A stretch of 64,000 nt of DNA from Hanleya hanleyi (GCA_036873755.1 JAVTVY010017181.1:62001-126000); one strand, 5' to 3'. Positions 1 to 10,560 are shown, counted from the first letter of the stretch. Translations and numbers: made by a program. The notes: generated by a model not told the origin, from the sequence alone.

Positions 1-135
1 AGGCCTGAATTAGATACGAGAGCTAGCACCAATTCCAAACAGGTATAAAATCAAAATTACAACAGCTGCGTTTCTTGGAAAAAAAAGAAGCGTTCAACAG
101 TTTCCGATGATGGCATCAAGACATCCTGGTTTTCT
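1..135 (-). mobile_element. Diverged PLE 3' fragment, cut by window edge
   Basis: The stretch reads like the PLE 3' region seen many times further on: a 'tagcaccaattc' block, then 'caacagtttccgatgatggcatcaagacatc' in altered form. It is more diverged than most copies, and its outer end lies beyond the window. Confidence 0.5.
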
Positions 136-174
136 TATGATAAAACTATTCTTTAATCCAATGAATTTCCAATA

Positions 175-456
175 GAAGTGTCTGGTCCGTTATTCAATAT
201 CTAGCTGTCGTCTATTAAAGACTCTCCGCGTCCATAATGAACAAACTTTAATTCGTTTAACAACATCAGCACTAATTTATAAACCAATCAACGCAAACAT
301 AAACATAAGCTAGTTTCTTGCAAGAGTGAAGCGGTCCACAGTTTTCAATGCTGACAGCAAAACACCATGATGTTTGAAATATCGCATCCGTATCGCTCAT
401 CAGTATTCTCATATGATTTTCGTTATACAAGTCTCCAGCTAGGGAATGATGTCACC
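175..456 (-). mobile_element. PLE 3'-end copy (diverged)
   Basis: It starts at the family's common 3' terminus (here gtgtctggtccgttattc) and follows the consensus through 'ccgcgtccata', 'gcggtccacagttttcaatg' and 'gtatcgctcatcagtattc', ending near 'gctagggaatgatgtca'. It is 5' truncated and non-coding. Confidence 0.75.
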
Positions 457-466
457 CAGAAACTCT

Positions 467-518
467 GGCTGTGATAGGTAAATTTAGGGTAAGGGGGCGT
501 GGCATTCCTATCACAGCC
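467..518. repeat. Perfect 12-bp hairpin
   Basis: GGCTGTGATAGG at 467-478 pairs exactly with CCTATCACAGCC at 507-518 around a 28-base loop. It may be the remnant of a small inverted-repeat element. No function can be assigned. Confidence 0.5.
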
Positions 519-1159
519 CAGATCGAGGGTGGGTTAAATTTTGGAGAAAAAAATTCGTCTGGCGAAGAGCGGCTTTTCGCTGACGAAAATAACGAAACGG
601 GAGAGAAAAAATATGCCAATTTGATACAGTTTGACCCACCTTAGCTTCTTTAACCATGTACCATCTCTCGTGACTGTATTGATGCTGACAAAAAGTGATC
701 AAATGTGTGAGAAAAAACTTCCATTGATTTTAACGTTTTCGCGCCTTTCTGCCATCTTGTGACCTTCCTGATCACGTGAATAAACAGACGTCGCTATTGG
801 TTCTTGACGTGAGACAGCTGGTGAGACAGAAGACCAACCCCATTCTGCGCATGTCCCTGTAAACTATGGCGGAAGAAACACAACGGCAAAATGACAAAAC
901 CCGTGTTTGATGGCAGATTTCATCTAATTAAAGGAGTCATTAGGTGGTTGTCATAGTGCTGGAGATGCCAAATCAAATTATTTATTCGATAAAATGCTTT
1001 TTGTGCCTCTGTCTCAATTCCCGACGCCGTGTGCAGTTAAAGATCTCGAGCGACTGATGTCTTATTTATTTTTTTCCTTTTCGGTCTGTACAAGTGATTC
1101 GGGCTAAAGGGGTCAGCAACAACAACCAAAAATAAAAAAATAGACTCCTTAGCCGATGT
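519..1159. other. Unassigned intergenic sequence
   Basis: No exon-like reading frame, RNA gene or recognisable repeat was found. The short frames on the minus strand at 511-702 and 1037-1246 have no family features. Confidence 0.4.
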
Positions 1160-1202
1160 TTTCGGGCTAGGGAATGATGTATCTGAGCATGATGAGCTCG
1201 TA
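1160..1202 (-). mobile_element. PLE remnant, left of LINE A1 insertion
   Basis: 'gctagggaatgatgtatctgagca' matches the PLE consensus block 'ctaaagaatgatgtatctcagtca'. The matching right-hand part resumes at 8650 after LINE A1, so A1 landed inside an older PLE copy. The last ten bases (1193-1202, tgagctcgta) are the target duplication repeated at 8650-8659. Confidence 0.55.
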
Positions 1203-1429
1203 GAGTGTTCCCGGATGTAGTCGGACTGAGGGATTTGCACGTGCAATTTCGACGCTGTTAATTTGAGTATTTCTGAGGTTTTAAGCTGGTATTATTCCAG
1301 ATTTTTGTGTAGTATTTTTTGTGAACGTTTTTTGTATCTGTGCATGGTGAAATTTTGAGTTGATTCGTCAGATATTCGCTGTTCGCGGCGGTTTTTGTTT
1401 GTTTTAGCCCATTTGGGTTTACCTAGATC

Positions 1430-1665
1430 ACCATTTTCCTTGTGTAGGTAGATGGCGCTCTATGGAATGTAACACGGTCATACGGGTCTTTGAAGGCGCT
1501 GTTGATACTGTTTTTAGTTTTAGTGCTACGACAATCAAACTGAGAATTCACCATTTTCCTTGTGTAGATAGATGGCGCTGGATTGAATATAACACTGTCA
1601 TACGGGGTCTTTGTAAAACTGTTAAGAACTGTTATTATTTTATTGTTTGTTTGTTTGTTCGATCT
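1430..1665 (+). repeat. Two tandem ~120-bp units in LINE A1 5' UTR
   Basis: 'caccattttccttgtgtag(g/a)tagatggcgct' occurs at about 1431 and 1551, each followed by 'ataacac(t/g)gtcatacgg'. Duplicated 5' UTR units are common in non-LTR elements and may affect promoter strength. They end just before the ORF1 start. Confidence 0.7.
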
Positions 1666-1995
1666 TTTCTGGAGCTCCCTGGGTGTGAGTCTATAATTAT
1701 CTGTTAGTGCTATGGCAAGCAAACTAAGGCAACTGAGCCTTAGACTTTTGGGACTGAATGCCGCTCAGCCGATTGATATTTGGCGTGCTTTAAAAGAGTC
1801 TGTCGGATCAGGACCGAAAGACCTTGATGGATTAGCGCAGGTGACAAAGGATATCAGATTGTGACACTAAAACATGAACAGGCCAGAGATGTTCTCCTCT
1901 GGAACGGTATCTTGGATTTTCAAGATCAATGCGGTCACTTTGAGGAGATTGCAACCACGAAAGTACATGTCAGAACAAAATGCCTTGTGGAGATA

Positions 1996-2208
1996 TTTTG
2001 GAACATCATGATGTCTTGCCGGCATCATTGAAAACTGTTGACCGCTTCTCTCTTGCAGGAAACAAGCCTATGTTTATGTATACTTTTGTCTTTTTGAATT
2101 TGGTGCTAATACTGCTATATGGAAATGGAATAGGTCTTTGGATTATGGACGCGGATATTCTCTAATGGACGACGGCTGGATTATGAATGACGGACTAGAC
2201 GCTTGTAA
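1996..2208 (+). mobile_element. PLE 3'-end insertion in LINE A1 ORF1
   Basis: A 213-bp 5'-truncated PLE copy ends at the family terminus ...gactagacgcttgtaa. The 11-bp target duplication ttgtggagata lies at 1985-1995 and 2209-2219. Taking out the insert and one repeat rejoins the ORF1 coding sequence (CLVEI then PHTDIRH). This is the cleanest insertion boundary for the PLE family in the window. Confidence 0.9.
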
Positions 2209-2965
2209 TTGTGGAGATACCACACACTGACATCAGACATATTTTGAGAAATATGGTGAAGTTCATGACATTTCTCACGAGTACTATACTTTTGACAGAG
2301 ATTTCAAAGCTGGGAGTAGAAAGGTGTGGGTGTCTGGCATCAAAACCACTCTTCCCTCCACAGTTATGTTTGGAGAAGTCAGACTTTCTGTTTGGTACAA
2401 AGGCCAGGTTAAAGCATGTTACACCTGCGGAGATGAAAATCACATGTTCTGGGATTGTTCATTTAGAATAAATGTCTGAGTTGTGGACAGCCAGGCCATA
2501 AAAAACGGGAATGTAAAACTCGCGAAAACTTAGGTCTGACTGACAGAAAAAACGGACTGCTTCGTGACTGGAATTCAATCCAATACAGAGAAGAAATCTC
2601 CCATTACGGAAAAGTCCGCCGTTGCGGAGAGCTCTGTCACAATGAACGCACAGGAAGTCGAGCAACCTGAAAGCGTTTGTGATAGCATTTGGTCGATTGT
2701 AGGACCGGATGGCAAGACCTCAAAGAGGAATTCTAAGCTTAGACAAAGGAAAACTAAAAAGAGCACAGAGGAAGCAGAAATGCACCCATCTGAGGAGGAG
2801 GATGTTGATACTGTAAAATATGAAACTTTCACGACATGAAACTTTCGCGATTTTTCAATTTTAAAAAATTCGCGACATGAAACTTTCGCGATCTTTTCTG
2901 TGCCAGAAAAAATTGACTTGCAAATATATCATACTAATAGACATGGGAAATACATACCGGTGGCG

Positions 2966-3518
2966 CCAAAATCGGCAAAGCCACTTGTATTCACATGTGG
3001 GTGCGCTCAGTGTGGTCGTTTCACGGTATCAACACGAGTCTAACGAGAGGCGGCGTTAGCTGTCCGAAGATACAGTTACTGGTATTCAAACAGAGGTTTC
3101 CTGACTGTTGGGGCAGATTATTTCAATCCCGCTGTTTCAGAGTTGAAAGGAATTCCCTTAGGTAAACAAACCCTATATCGCGAGATATTATGCAGGTAGT
3201 TGTGATTTAAACTCCGCGAGAGTAAATAAATACCACACAGAAGAGCTGTTAGATCTCGGCGGGAATGGAGCTTTCAAAGCCGCTCTGAAAGACCAGTTCA
3301 CCGCGTGGTAGGGAGACATTGTTTCGGAAGGGCTGAAAAGTGGAAAATCTGTATAGGATATCAAATTTGACTTGAAACTTTCCACATTGAAACCTAAACA
3401 CGCGATGTGGATGGTGAAGGCTCACGAACAACTCAGAAACAACACGTCTGCTATCCTACAGGGGTTCCAAACGGCCGGCATCAAGGCGGCATACGAGGAC
3501 ATTGACGATCGATTCTAG
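2966..3518 (+). pseudogene. Decayed ORF of unknown family inside the TA element
   Basis: Stop-interrupted coding sequence runs through the element in shifting frames. One piece reads RYSYWYSNRGFLTVGADYFN (about 3064-3123). A later single frame from about 3200 to the TAG at 3516-3518 holds only two internal stops and reads ...ELLDLGGNGAFKAALKDQF... and ...LKLSTLKPKHAMWMVKAHEQ.... The last block loosely resembles the 'LRLSVLKPLHA.W' C-terminal region of transposon-encoded proteins in marine invertebrates. That likeness is from memory. It is probably the transposase or cargo ORF of the element. Confidence 0.45.
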
Positions 3519-3737
3519 TATTACACTTGCTTCACATATGCAAGACTTGGGACTAATTCAGCAGAATTAATTGTACTAGTATACTCGTATATTAAACTGT
3601 ATCCGGTTCTTTAAACAGTCGCTTCTGATTAGAGCTTAGGTGGTGAGACCATTAAAGCTGTGCAAATATCGAAACAATTGCTCTCATATCCTTTCTCTGT
3701 CGTTGTTGTTGCGTTCTTGTCTTCGCCATTGTCATAT

Positions 3738-3828
3738 GAACATGTTTCTTTCGCGTGCATGAAACTTTCGCGATTTATTCCAATCGCGAAAATCGCGGAA
3801 GTTTCATGCACGCGAAAGAAACATGTTT
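3738..3828. repeat. ~38-bp palindrome at right end of TA element
   Basis: 'aacatgtttctttcgcgtgc' then 'atgaaactttcgcgattt' is followed after about 8 bases by its near-perfect reverse complement, giving a strong hairpin. It forms the subterminal part of the 2809-3835 element. Confidence 0.8.
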
Positions 3829-5187
3829 TACAGTAATTCCTTTGATATTCCTGGTCCACCCCCCAAGAGGAATAGGGTAGATGGAAGTCCGAAAACTTTA
3901 CTTCATAATCAGCAGTCTAAAGGAAATGAGTACGAGAGGATTGTAGATTCAGAAACACTTGAAATCGTTGGTTCTCTGTCCGGGGTGGAGAAAGACAGCG
4001 CTGTCAACGATAGTCTAATGCCCATCAATGTTGCTACTGCATTTGATGTAGACGGCATTCGTAGTGAACATTCACCTGTGCGTTCGGATGCTGTTTTCGA
4101 AACCGAGCTCACCACAGATGATGCTAGAAACGAGCTACCCTTGGTAGATGGGAAAGGAGATGAAGATGAAGACACTAGTTCTACACCTGTACATTCTAGT
4201 GCTAACCCGAACTTCACCCCAGATGATGATGTGAGTGCTGAGCTCACCAAAGATGATGTTAGAAATGAGCTACAGTAGATGTACCTGTGCATTCTGGTGG
4301 TGACTTGAACTTCACCCTAGATGATGATGTTAGGAATGAGCTACCCTCAATAGATACACCTGTGCATTCTAGTGGTGAAATGAACTTCACCCCAGATGAA
4401 AATGCGGTTGCTGAGCTCACCAGAGCTGATGCTAAAAATGAGCTGCCCTCAGTGGATGACGGAGTTGAAGATGAAGATTTTGGTTTTATTTCTGAAACGG
4501 ATACATCTGTGAACTTCGCTCCCGATGATGATGTTCGAGGAGTTCACTAGTGGTGAAGCTAGCAATGAGATACTCATGGAAGATGAAAGAAAAGGTGAAT
4601 GGAAAGTTGATAACTCCATTCTCAAAACAAATACACCTATAAACCTCTCCTCAGACAAAAACGCGGTCGTTGAGCACATGGATCCATCTTGTGATGACAA
4701 GCGACCCGTCAAGACTTCCTTAAACCAGAGGTCGAAAAAGAAATGTGAACAGAAGAGAGAACAAGTAATTTATGGAAATGAAGACAAAGATATGCAGCAG
4801 TTGCGAGAAGAGCAGAAAAAAGAACAGAAAAGCCAGAGGAGAAGACCTTTAATTAAACGATCATTATGGCTAAGTTGATACTTTATTTCCTAGTGTGTGT
4901 ACTCTTGTGTGCTATTTCTTCATATAGACTAAACATGGCTCAGTCTCCAATCCTCCTCCAATGGAACTGCAAAGGAGTTTGGCCAAATTTACATGATCTT
5001 CAGTCATTAACTCGGGATTATGAACCCTTAGCTCTCTGTTTGAATGAATCTTTTCTCAAAGAAGCAGATAAAAACAAGTTTGAATTACGGCAATATACAA
5101 CCTATCATTCCTATGCTTTGTAAGAGCATAGAAATGCTACAGGCGGCTCTTCAATACTTGTTAAAATGGGTGTTTTGCATACACCTA

Positions 5188-5460
5188 TTACAAACGTCTG
5201 GTCCGTCATTCATAATTCAGCCGTCGTCCATTAGAGAATATCCGCGTCCATAATCCAAAGACCTATTCCATATTCCATATAACAGTGTTAGCACCAAATT
5301 CAAAAAGACAATCATAGTATACATAAACATAGGCTTGTTTCCTGCAAGAGAGAAGCGGTCAACAGTTTTCAATGATGCCGGCAAGACATCATGATGTTCC
5401 AAAAATATCAAATCCGTATCGCTGATCAGTATTCTTAATCCATAATATTCGTTGTAAAGT
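5188..5460 (-). mobile_element. PLE 3'-end insertion in LINE A1 endonuclease
   Basis: It starts with the family end 'ttacaaacgtctggtccgtc' and stops at 'attcgttgtaaagt'. LINE coding sequence runs up to GVLHTPI on the left and resumes with DLQAV on the right, which sets the insert edges within a few bases. It is closely similar to the copies at 32, 44 and 45 kb. Confidence 0.85.
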
Positions 5461-8125
5461 AGATCTGAAGATTTACAAGCTGTAACAGTCCGCCTTGCTT
5501 TGAATTCTGTATTCACATTATGCACGGTGTACATACCTTGGAGGTCTCTGTCTAAGTGAACTTCAGAATCTTTACTATCAGCTCCCTAAACCTTGTTTAT
5601 TGATGGATGATTTTATCGGCCGTAGTAACTTTTGGGATAAAGAAGAGAATTGTAAAGGAAAAGCTCTTGAAGATTTTATATCAACTAATTCTTCGTGTAT
5701 TTTTAATGATGGTTCTTATACACATTTTTGCATAGCTCATGGAACCTATTCAACTTTAGATATCTCACTTTGCGACCTTCCTATACTCGAAGGATTTACT
5801 TGGTCTGTTCATGATGACCTTTGTAGAAGTGATCACTTTCCCACAGTTTTAAAAGCTGTTCATTCAGCTGATGACCCCCTTTAACAAGGTATAATTTCAA
5901 AACAGCAAATTGGTCAGAATTTGAAAAGCTTTGTTCACAAGAACTACAAGCAGTTTCTTTTGCTGATGTTCCAGATCCTACGCAGTTATTCTCAGATATG
6001 CTGATTGAAATTGCCAACCAAACCATACCCACATCTTCAGAAGTTGCACATATTAAAAAACCCTGGTTTAATGATGACTGCAAAGAAGCAAGGAAACGTA
6101 GGAAGAATTACAAGTGGGAAGAGGTGCCGACATACGGACAGTCACATGGCTTCACAGTATGAACGGGGTTTCCGCCGGCATCCATAAAAGCTGAACGGTG
6201 TTTCCGTCGACATCCACATTCTTGAAATTTGAAAGATCCCAGAGTAACTAGAGCTAAAGCTCGTAGAACCATGCAACAGAACAAACGTGATTCTTGGAAA
6301 AACTATGTTTCTAAGATCAATACATATAATCCTATAACAAAAGTTTGGAATATGATCCAAAGAATAAAATGTAAAAGCTCCAAGTCTAGTGTTCATCATC
6401 TCAACGATGAAAATCAGGTGTTAACTGACAACAGAGATTGCAAATAAATTAGGCGAAACAATTGCCAAAAACTCTTCGTCAGATAATTATGTACCTAAAT
6501 TTCAAAGTTTCCAGAGAGGAGAAGAGAAAAATGAAATTAAATTCCCTCCGGTAACCATGAAGTCTATAACGCTATGTTTACAATTGTGGAACTTCATGCT
6601 TCTCTCTTGAAACTATTCTGCTGCAGGCCCTGATAATATTCATTATCAACTTTTGAAACATCTACCCGTATCTTCTCTAGAAATTGTATTACGCATATTC
6701 AACAGACTTTGGATAAAAGAAGACTCTCCACCGTCATGGCATAATGCCAAGGTTATACTAGTACCAAAGCCTGGCCGTAACCATACAGCCCCTGATCATT
6801 ATCGTCCGATTTCACTGACTAGCTGTGTTTGTGAAAACAATGGAACGCATGATAAATGATCGCCTTGTTTGGTACCTAGAAACTGAAAAGAAACTTACTG
6901 ATATTCAAGCTGGTTTCCGTAAAAATAGAAGTACCATTGACCATTTAGTCAGATTAGATTGCTATGTCAAGGATGCTTTCGCCAAGAATGAACATGTAGT
7001 TTCCATCTTTTTTTTTATTTAGAAAAAGCCTATGATACTATATGGAAATACGGGATTCTAAGAGACCTTCACACTGTGGGATTAATGGACCGTTTACCCA
7101 TTTTCATATCCAATTTTTTGAATGATAAACAATTTCAAGTTCGGTTGGGTCCAACCATATCTGCTGATTTCGACCAATATCAAGGTGTCCCACAGGGCAG
7201 TATTTTGTCTACTACTCTGTTTAGTATCAAGATCAACAGCTTGGCGGAATAAATCAATTGATGGTTCACTCTTTGTTGACGATTTCAGCATTTCGTGCAA
7301 TGAAAAAATACTTTATATTGAGAGAACATTACAACTTTGTCTGGATAGAATTCAGAAATGGTGTCTAGAAAGTGGCTTCAAATTCTCCAGAATTAATACA
7401 CTTGTGTAGAAAATATTTTCAGCACAAAGATCAATTACTAACATTAGCTGGAACTGAGATCAAAGTGGTAAAAGAGGTCAAATTCTTAGTAATGTTGTTT
7501 GACCACCGACTAACATTCAAATCGCATATAAATTGCTTGAAAGCTAAGTGCACGAAAGCTCTTGATTTGTTGAAGGTAGTTGCCAACTATAAGTGGGGAG
7601 GAGTTCAACGAACACTTCTCCATTTATATCGATCACTTTTTCGTTTCAAACTTTGGCTCTATTGTTTACAACGGTGCAAGCAAGTCAAACTTGGCAAAGC
7701 TAGATCCTATTATCCACCAAGGACTAAGACTTTGCCTTGGAGCGTTCAGAACATCTCCTAAAGAAAGCTTATATGTTGAAGCAGATGAATTTCCTTCAGA
7801 ACTTCGCAGAATTAAACTAACACTGCAATATATCACAAAATTGCGATCAAATCACTCGAATCCTGCATATAACTGTGTTTTCAACCCTCAGTTTGCGGAT
7901 CTCTATTTGAAGAAACCGTCCATGCCATATTGTTGGCTTTAGAAGGTATTGAGTCCACTAAAATGAAAAAATATGTTATATTCTCAGATTCACTGTCATG
8001 CCTCTTATGCGATTAAAAGTGGAACTTCGACTCATCCCACTATCTTGGGTATTCTACAACTACATGACTGTAGATTTGATCGACGGATTGATATTGTGTT
8101 TTGTTGGACCCTCCCTCCATATGAG

Positions 8126-8491
8126 TGAGTGAGTGAGTGAATAGGGTTTAACGTCGCTTTCAACATTTTTTCAGCTATATCACGACGGGGACCTGAAGGG
8201 AAGGGAGGGGAGGGGGAGGGACAGGGGCACCTACTTGTAATAGAGCAGATCTAATGCTGCCATTTTATAGTGCTGTCCCACTGAAATATCATGCCGTAGG
8301 CAGATATGACACCCCACTTAGTCACATTATACTGACACCGAGCGAACCAGTCCTTGTTCTATCCTCTTAATGCTGAGAGTAAGCGAGGGAGCAACAAGTT
8401 CCATTTTTCAAGTCTTAGGTATGACCCGGCCTGGGATCGAACCCAGTACCTACCGCTTACGAGGCCGACGCTCTAACCATTAGACCACCGC
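8126..8491 (-). mobile_element. tRNA-derived SINE with LINE-type 3' tail
   Basis: Read on the minus strand, the head has a pol III A box (tggtctaatggttagag, 8471-8487) and B box (ggttcgatccc, 8433-8443). A ~250-bp body follows, then a tail 'gatatagctgaaaaaatg' / 'gcgacgttaaaccctattc' ending in (ACTC)n. A perfect 13-bp target duplication, ccctccatatgag, lies at 8113-8125 and 8492-8504. The tail matches the 3' end of LINE A1/A2, which suggests it is mobilised by that LINE family. It is inserted in the decayed RNase H part of LINE A1. Confidence 0.92.
8433..8487 (-). promoter_or_regulatory. SINE internal pol III promoter (A and B boxes)
   Basis: The A box at 8471-8487 and the B box at 8433-8443 are spaced as in tRNA genes. 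They lie within the tRNA-like head of the SINE, so this is not a functional tRNA gene. No acceptor-stem pairing was found. Confidence 0.75.
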
Positions 8492-8649
8492 CCCTCCATA
8501 TGAGACGGCTGTTTCAATCTTTATGAGATGCTGTGAATAATAACAATAGCAGTTATTGGCTCGAGTACTTAGAATTTTGTTTCATCGTCGCTATATAGCT
8601 GAAATATTGCTGAACGCGACATTAAACCTTAATTCTCTCTCTCCCTCGC

Positions 8650-8890
8650 TGAGCTCGTATTTGTGCGATCAGTATGCGATATGTTTCGCTTAATTTGATA
8701 AACTTTACGTGGACGAGCATGGTTGGGCCCTGTTTTATAAACTTCTGCAATAATATCTTGCCAGGTTGATTGAATTTCCCCACAAGATACAGCATACCCA
8801 GTTCTCTCTCGAATATTACTGTCCAGAAAGGGATAGTTTACGATGTCAAGTTGTAATAATCTCTCTTTCCTTTATGTCGACGAGTGAGAG
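8650..8890 (-). mobile_element. PLE fragment, right of LINE A1
   Basis: 'ctcgtatttgtgcgatcagtatgcgatatg', 'ccctgttttataaacttctgcaa' and 'tactgtccagaaagggatagtttacgatgtc' match the PLE 3' coding end at 32.4-32.7 kb on the minus strand. It encodes a decayed form of the C-terminal YDKRDD...NYPFLDSN stretch. It continues the PLE piece left of LINE A1 at 1160-1202. Confidence 0.75.
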
Positions 8891-8904
8891 ATTGTTATAT
8901 ATGT

Positions 8905-10105
8905 GTCACAATAACAATAATAATTTTATTTCAGACTGATAGTCCATAGCATTACATAAAGAACAGTGAGAACAGGTAGCGGAGTGTGGTTAATGTAGAC
9001 TATGAAGCCAGTAGGCTTCTAGCTTCGATAGCGACTTTACATCAGACATTTGCAGACAAGTGAGCAGTATATTATCAGAGCTATACAAGCGACTCGTGAA
9101 GCCATAGACCGACTTGCGTATAAGTTCCCCAAATGAGGGAATATTATTAATCCAGCAGTACAATCGCGTCTGTAACACATCAACCAGCGAAATGAATTGT
9201 ACGTTACTCTGATGCTATTCATGGTCTTGTTATTGTGCAGACACCATAGCTGACAACAGTAAAAAATAGGCAAGAAATAAACATTTCTTGACAAACTCAG
9301 TACATGCATGGAATTTTCTAAGGAGGACATTAATTAGTTCTAATACACAGTTTGCGTTTCTGGGAGTCAATATCTTTGTCGTCAGACAGATTATCGGTGA
9401 TGATATGACCAAGGTATGTAAAGAAATGAACAAAATTGAGTTGAATTCCACATAAGTGTAACGAAGGAGGGCTGAAATCCTTGTACAGTTTAGGTTTAGC
9501 GACAATTCATACACTTTTCTTAGGATTAAAAACAACGTCATGGGAAGCAGAGTAAGTTTCACATACACTAAGAAGTGATTGTAGAGCTTTAGCCGAGGGG
9601 CAGATAAGACATATATCGTCAGCATAGATAATGTGGTTTATGATTATACCACCAATATTGCAACCAACTTTAGCATCAGTGAGTGCCACATCACCATCGT
9701 GGATATAAACAGAAAATAGCAAAGGAGAGAGTAGCCCGCCTTGCCGCACACCATTGGATCATCGGATTAACAGGATCCCCATTTGACGACAAATTGCTGG
9801 GTTTTGAACCATACATGTAGAAAATTTACAATGTAAAGCGGAACACCACGTTGAATAAGTTTGTGTAAAGGCGTCCACTGGTTAACCCCGTCGAAAGCCT
9901 TGGTAGCGTCAAGAAAACACATGTAAACCGGGCTACCTTGCGTAAAGTAAAAATTAGTAACCTCTTTGAGGACATAAATACACTGGTCCGTGGACCGTTT
10001 AGGTTTAAAACCAAAACTGATAGTCAGTGGTGATCAATGCATCTTGACATTGACCAAGAATGACATTTTCAATTAATTTAGATATCACAGTGGCTATAGC
10101 TATGG
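8905..10105 (-). pseudogene. LINE B, 3' half of reverse transcriptase and C-terminus (CR1/L2-group-like)
   Basis: On the minus strand, from 10105 down, fragments read IAIATVISKLIENVILGQCQ, then a 'GFKPKRSTDQ..Y.LKEV' region, then RQGGLLSPLLFSVYI and the catalytic YADD (IIYADDICLICPSAKALQSL, near 9620). A thumb and C-terminal region with SFGELIRKSVYGF near 9130 follows. The 3' end is an A/T repeat, 'aataataattttatt', at about 8910. Frames shift repeatedly and stops are present. The N-terminal half is at 18965-19488, beyond a large insert. Clade assignment is tentative. Confidence 0.8.
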
Positions 10106-10560
10106 CCCTCACAGTAGCAAGGTATATACCTTTAAGAGGTATATACCTGTCTTGTACCTTATATGTGCCTTAATTGTATCTTAACTTTAGAGTGTACCTT
10201 AACGATACCTTATAACCGAGATGACTTATTGTACCTTCAATAGGTATATACCTCAACAGTACCTCTTGAGGTTCGGTAGGTGTGCCTTGAGAAGGTATAT
10301 ACCTGATCAGTACCTGGCAAAGTCTGTACCAGTACCTCCATGGTGCCTTATCAACTTAGCTTAATTTTCATCAAATTGAACTGTACCTTGATGGTACCTC
10401 TCAGACTTGGAATTTTGTTCAAGCCAAAGCCCTGTACCTTCTTGGTACGTTATGAACTTGGTTAATTCTACAACTTGGGGTGTACCTTGTTGGTACCTCC
10501 TAGACAAACATTTATTCTAGCCAAATATATGGCCTTCTTATACCTTATCAACCTGTTAAT
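10106..10560. repeat. Left subterminal GTACCTT array
   Basis: Irregular repeats of 'gtacctt(g)atggtacc', 'ggtatatacc' and related forms run for about 450 bp inward from the left end. The same motif set occurs only at the other end of the insert (18525-18964). Confidence 0.8.

Larger units (their letters stand above)
2809..3835. mobile_element. TA-flanked DNA element with inverted ends
   Basis: The left end (TA)CTGTAAAATATGAAAC and the right end ...GTTTTACAG(TA) are inverted copies. Both are followed inward by CATGAAACTTTCGCGA-type motifs, direct at 2836-2891 and in a long palindrome at 3738-3828. The TA target duplication plus a 1,025-bp insert exactly interrupts the LINE A1 ORF1 frame. This fits a Tc1/mariner/pogo-type or other TA-targeting superfamily. 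It is probably non-autonomous or decayed. Confidence 0.8.
1711..4878 (+). pseudogene. LINE A1 ORF1 (gag-like nucleic-acid-binding protein), broken
   Basis: It starts at ATG 1711 (MASKLRQLSLRLL) and matches A2 ORF1 over 'ALK(E/D)(S/T)VGSGPK.L.GL.QV'. It is broken by a frameshift and stop near 1860, a PLE at 1996-2208 and a DNA element at 2809-3835. The zinc-knuckle region (C-x2-C-x4-H type) lies near 2415-2520. Removing the DNA element with one copy of its TA target rejoins the frame exactly (EEEDVD then NSFDIPG). The tail at 3836-4878 is far longer than in A2. It is acidic and holds degenerate repeats of the kind 'TPVHSS...NFTPDDDV..ELT..D.RNEL', then a Lys/Arg/Gln-rich end. The last 13 bases overlap the ORF2 start. 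Confidence 0.8.
4866..8520 (+). pseudogene. LINE A1 ORF2 (endonuclease-reverse transcriptase-RNase H), broken
   Basis: ATG 4866 overlaps the ORF1 stop by 13 bases. AP-endonuclease motifs are visible: QWNCKGVWPN near residue 23, the catalytic-Glu block LCLNESFL, the GDFNGR block altered to DDFIGR at 5602, and SDHFPT near 5830. Reverse transcriptase blocks follow: VPKPGRNHTAPDHYRPISLT (about 6760), QAGFRKNRSTIDHL (about 6908), VPQGSILSTTLFS (about 7189) and FVDDFS (about 7271). It is broken by the PLE at 5188-5460, frameshifts (for example near 6835 and 7015) and stops. RNase H is reduced to IFSDS-like remnants near 7980 and an IVFCW block near 8095, where a deletion and the SINE cut the domain. 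Confidence 0.85.
1203..8649 (+). mobile_element. LINE A1: near full-length, dead non-LTR retrotransposon (I/Nimb-like)
   Basis: The element has a 5' UTR, an ORF1 with remnants of a CCHC zinc-knuckle region, an ORF2 with endonuclease, reverse transcriptase and traces of RNase H, and a 3' end 'tatagctgaaatattgctgaacgcgac' with a TC-rich tail. The 10-bp repeat tgagctcgta at 1193-1202 and 8650-8659 is the target duplication. The 5' UTR aligns with that of A2 (minus strand, near 41.2 kb) through shared blocks such as 'cagatttttgtgta' and 'tcagatattcgctgttc'. It holds later insertions at 1996-2208, 2809-3835, 5188-5460 and 8126-8491. Frameshifts and stops run throughout, so it cannot be active. The clade call rests on the RNase H and the C-terminal Cys-His motif seen in A2. 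Confidence 0.85.

Noticed and set aside
1980..2165. Recurring small hydrophobic ORF (FSLAGNKPMFMYTFVFLNLV type) at 1980, 5217, 32022 and 44215
   Set aside because: It lies in the PLE 3' UTR, on the coding strand but after the RT stop. It stays open only because the copies are similar, and several copies break it without any sign of constraint.
8431..8491. tRNA gene
   Set aside because: A and B boxes are present, but there is no acceptor stem or complete cloverleaf and a long non-tRNA body follows. It is a SINE head.
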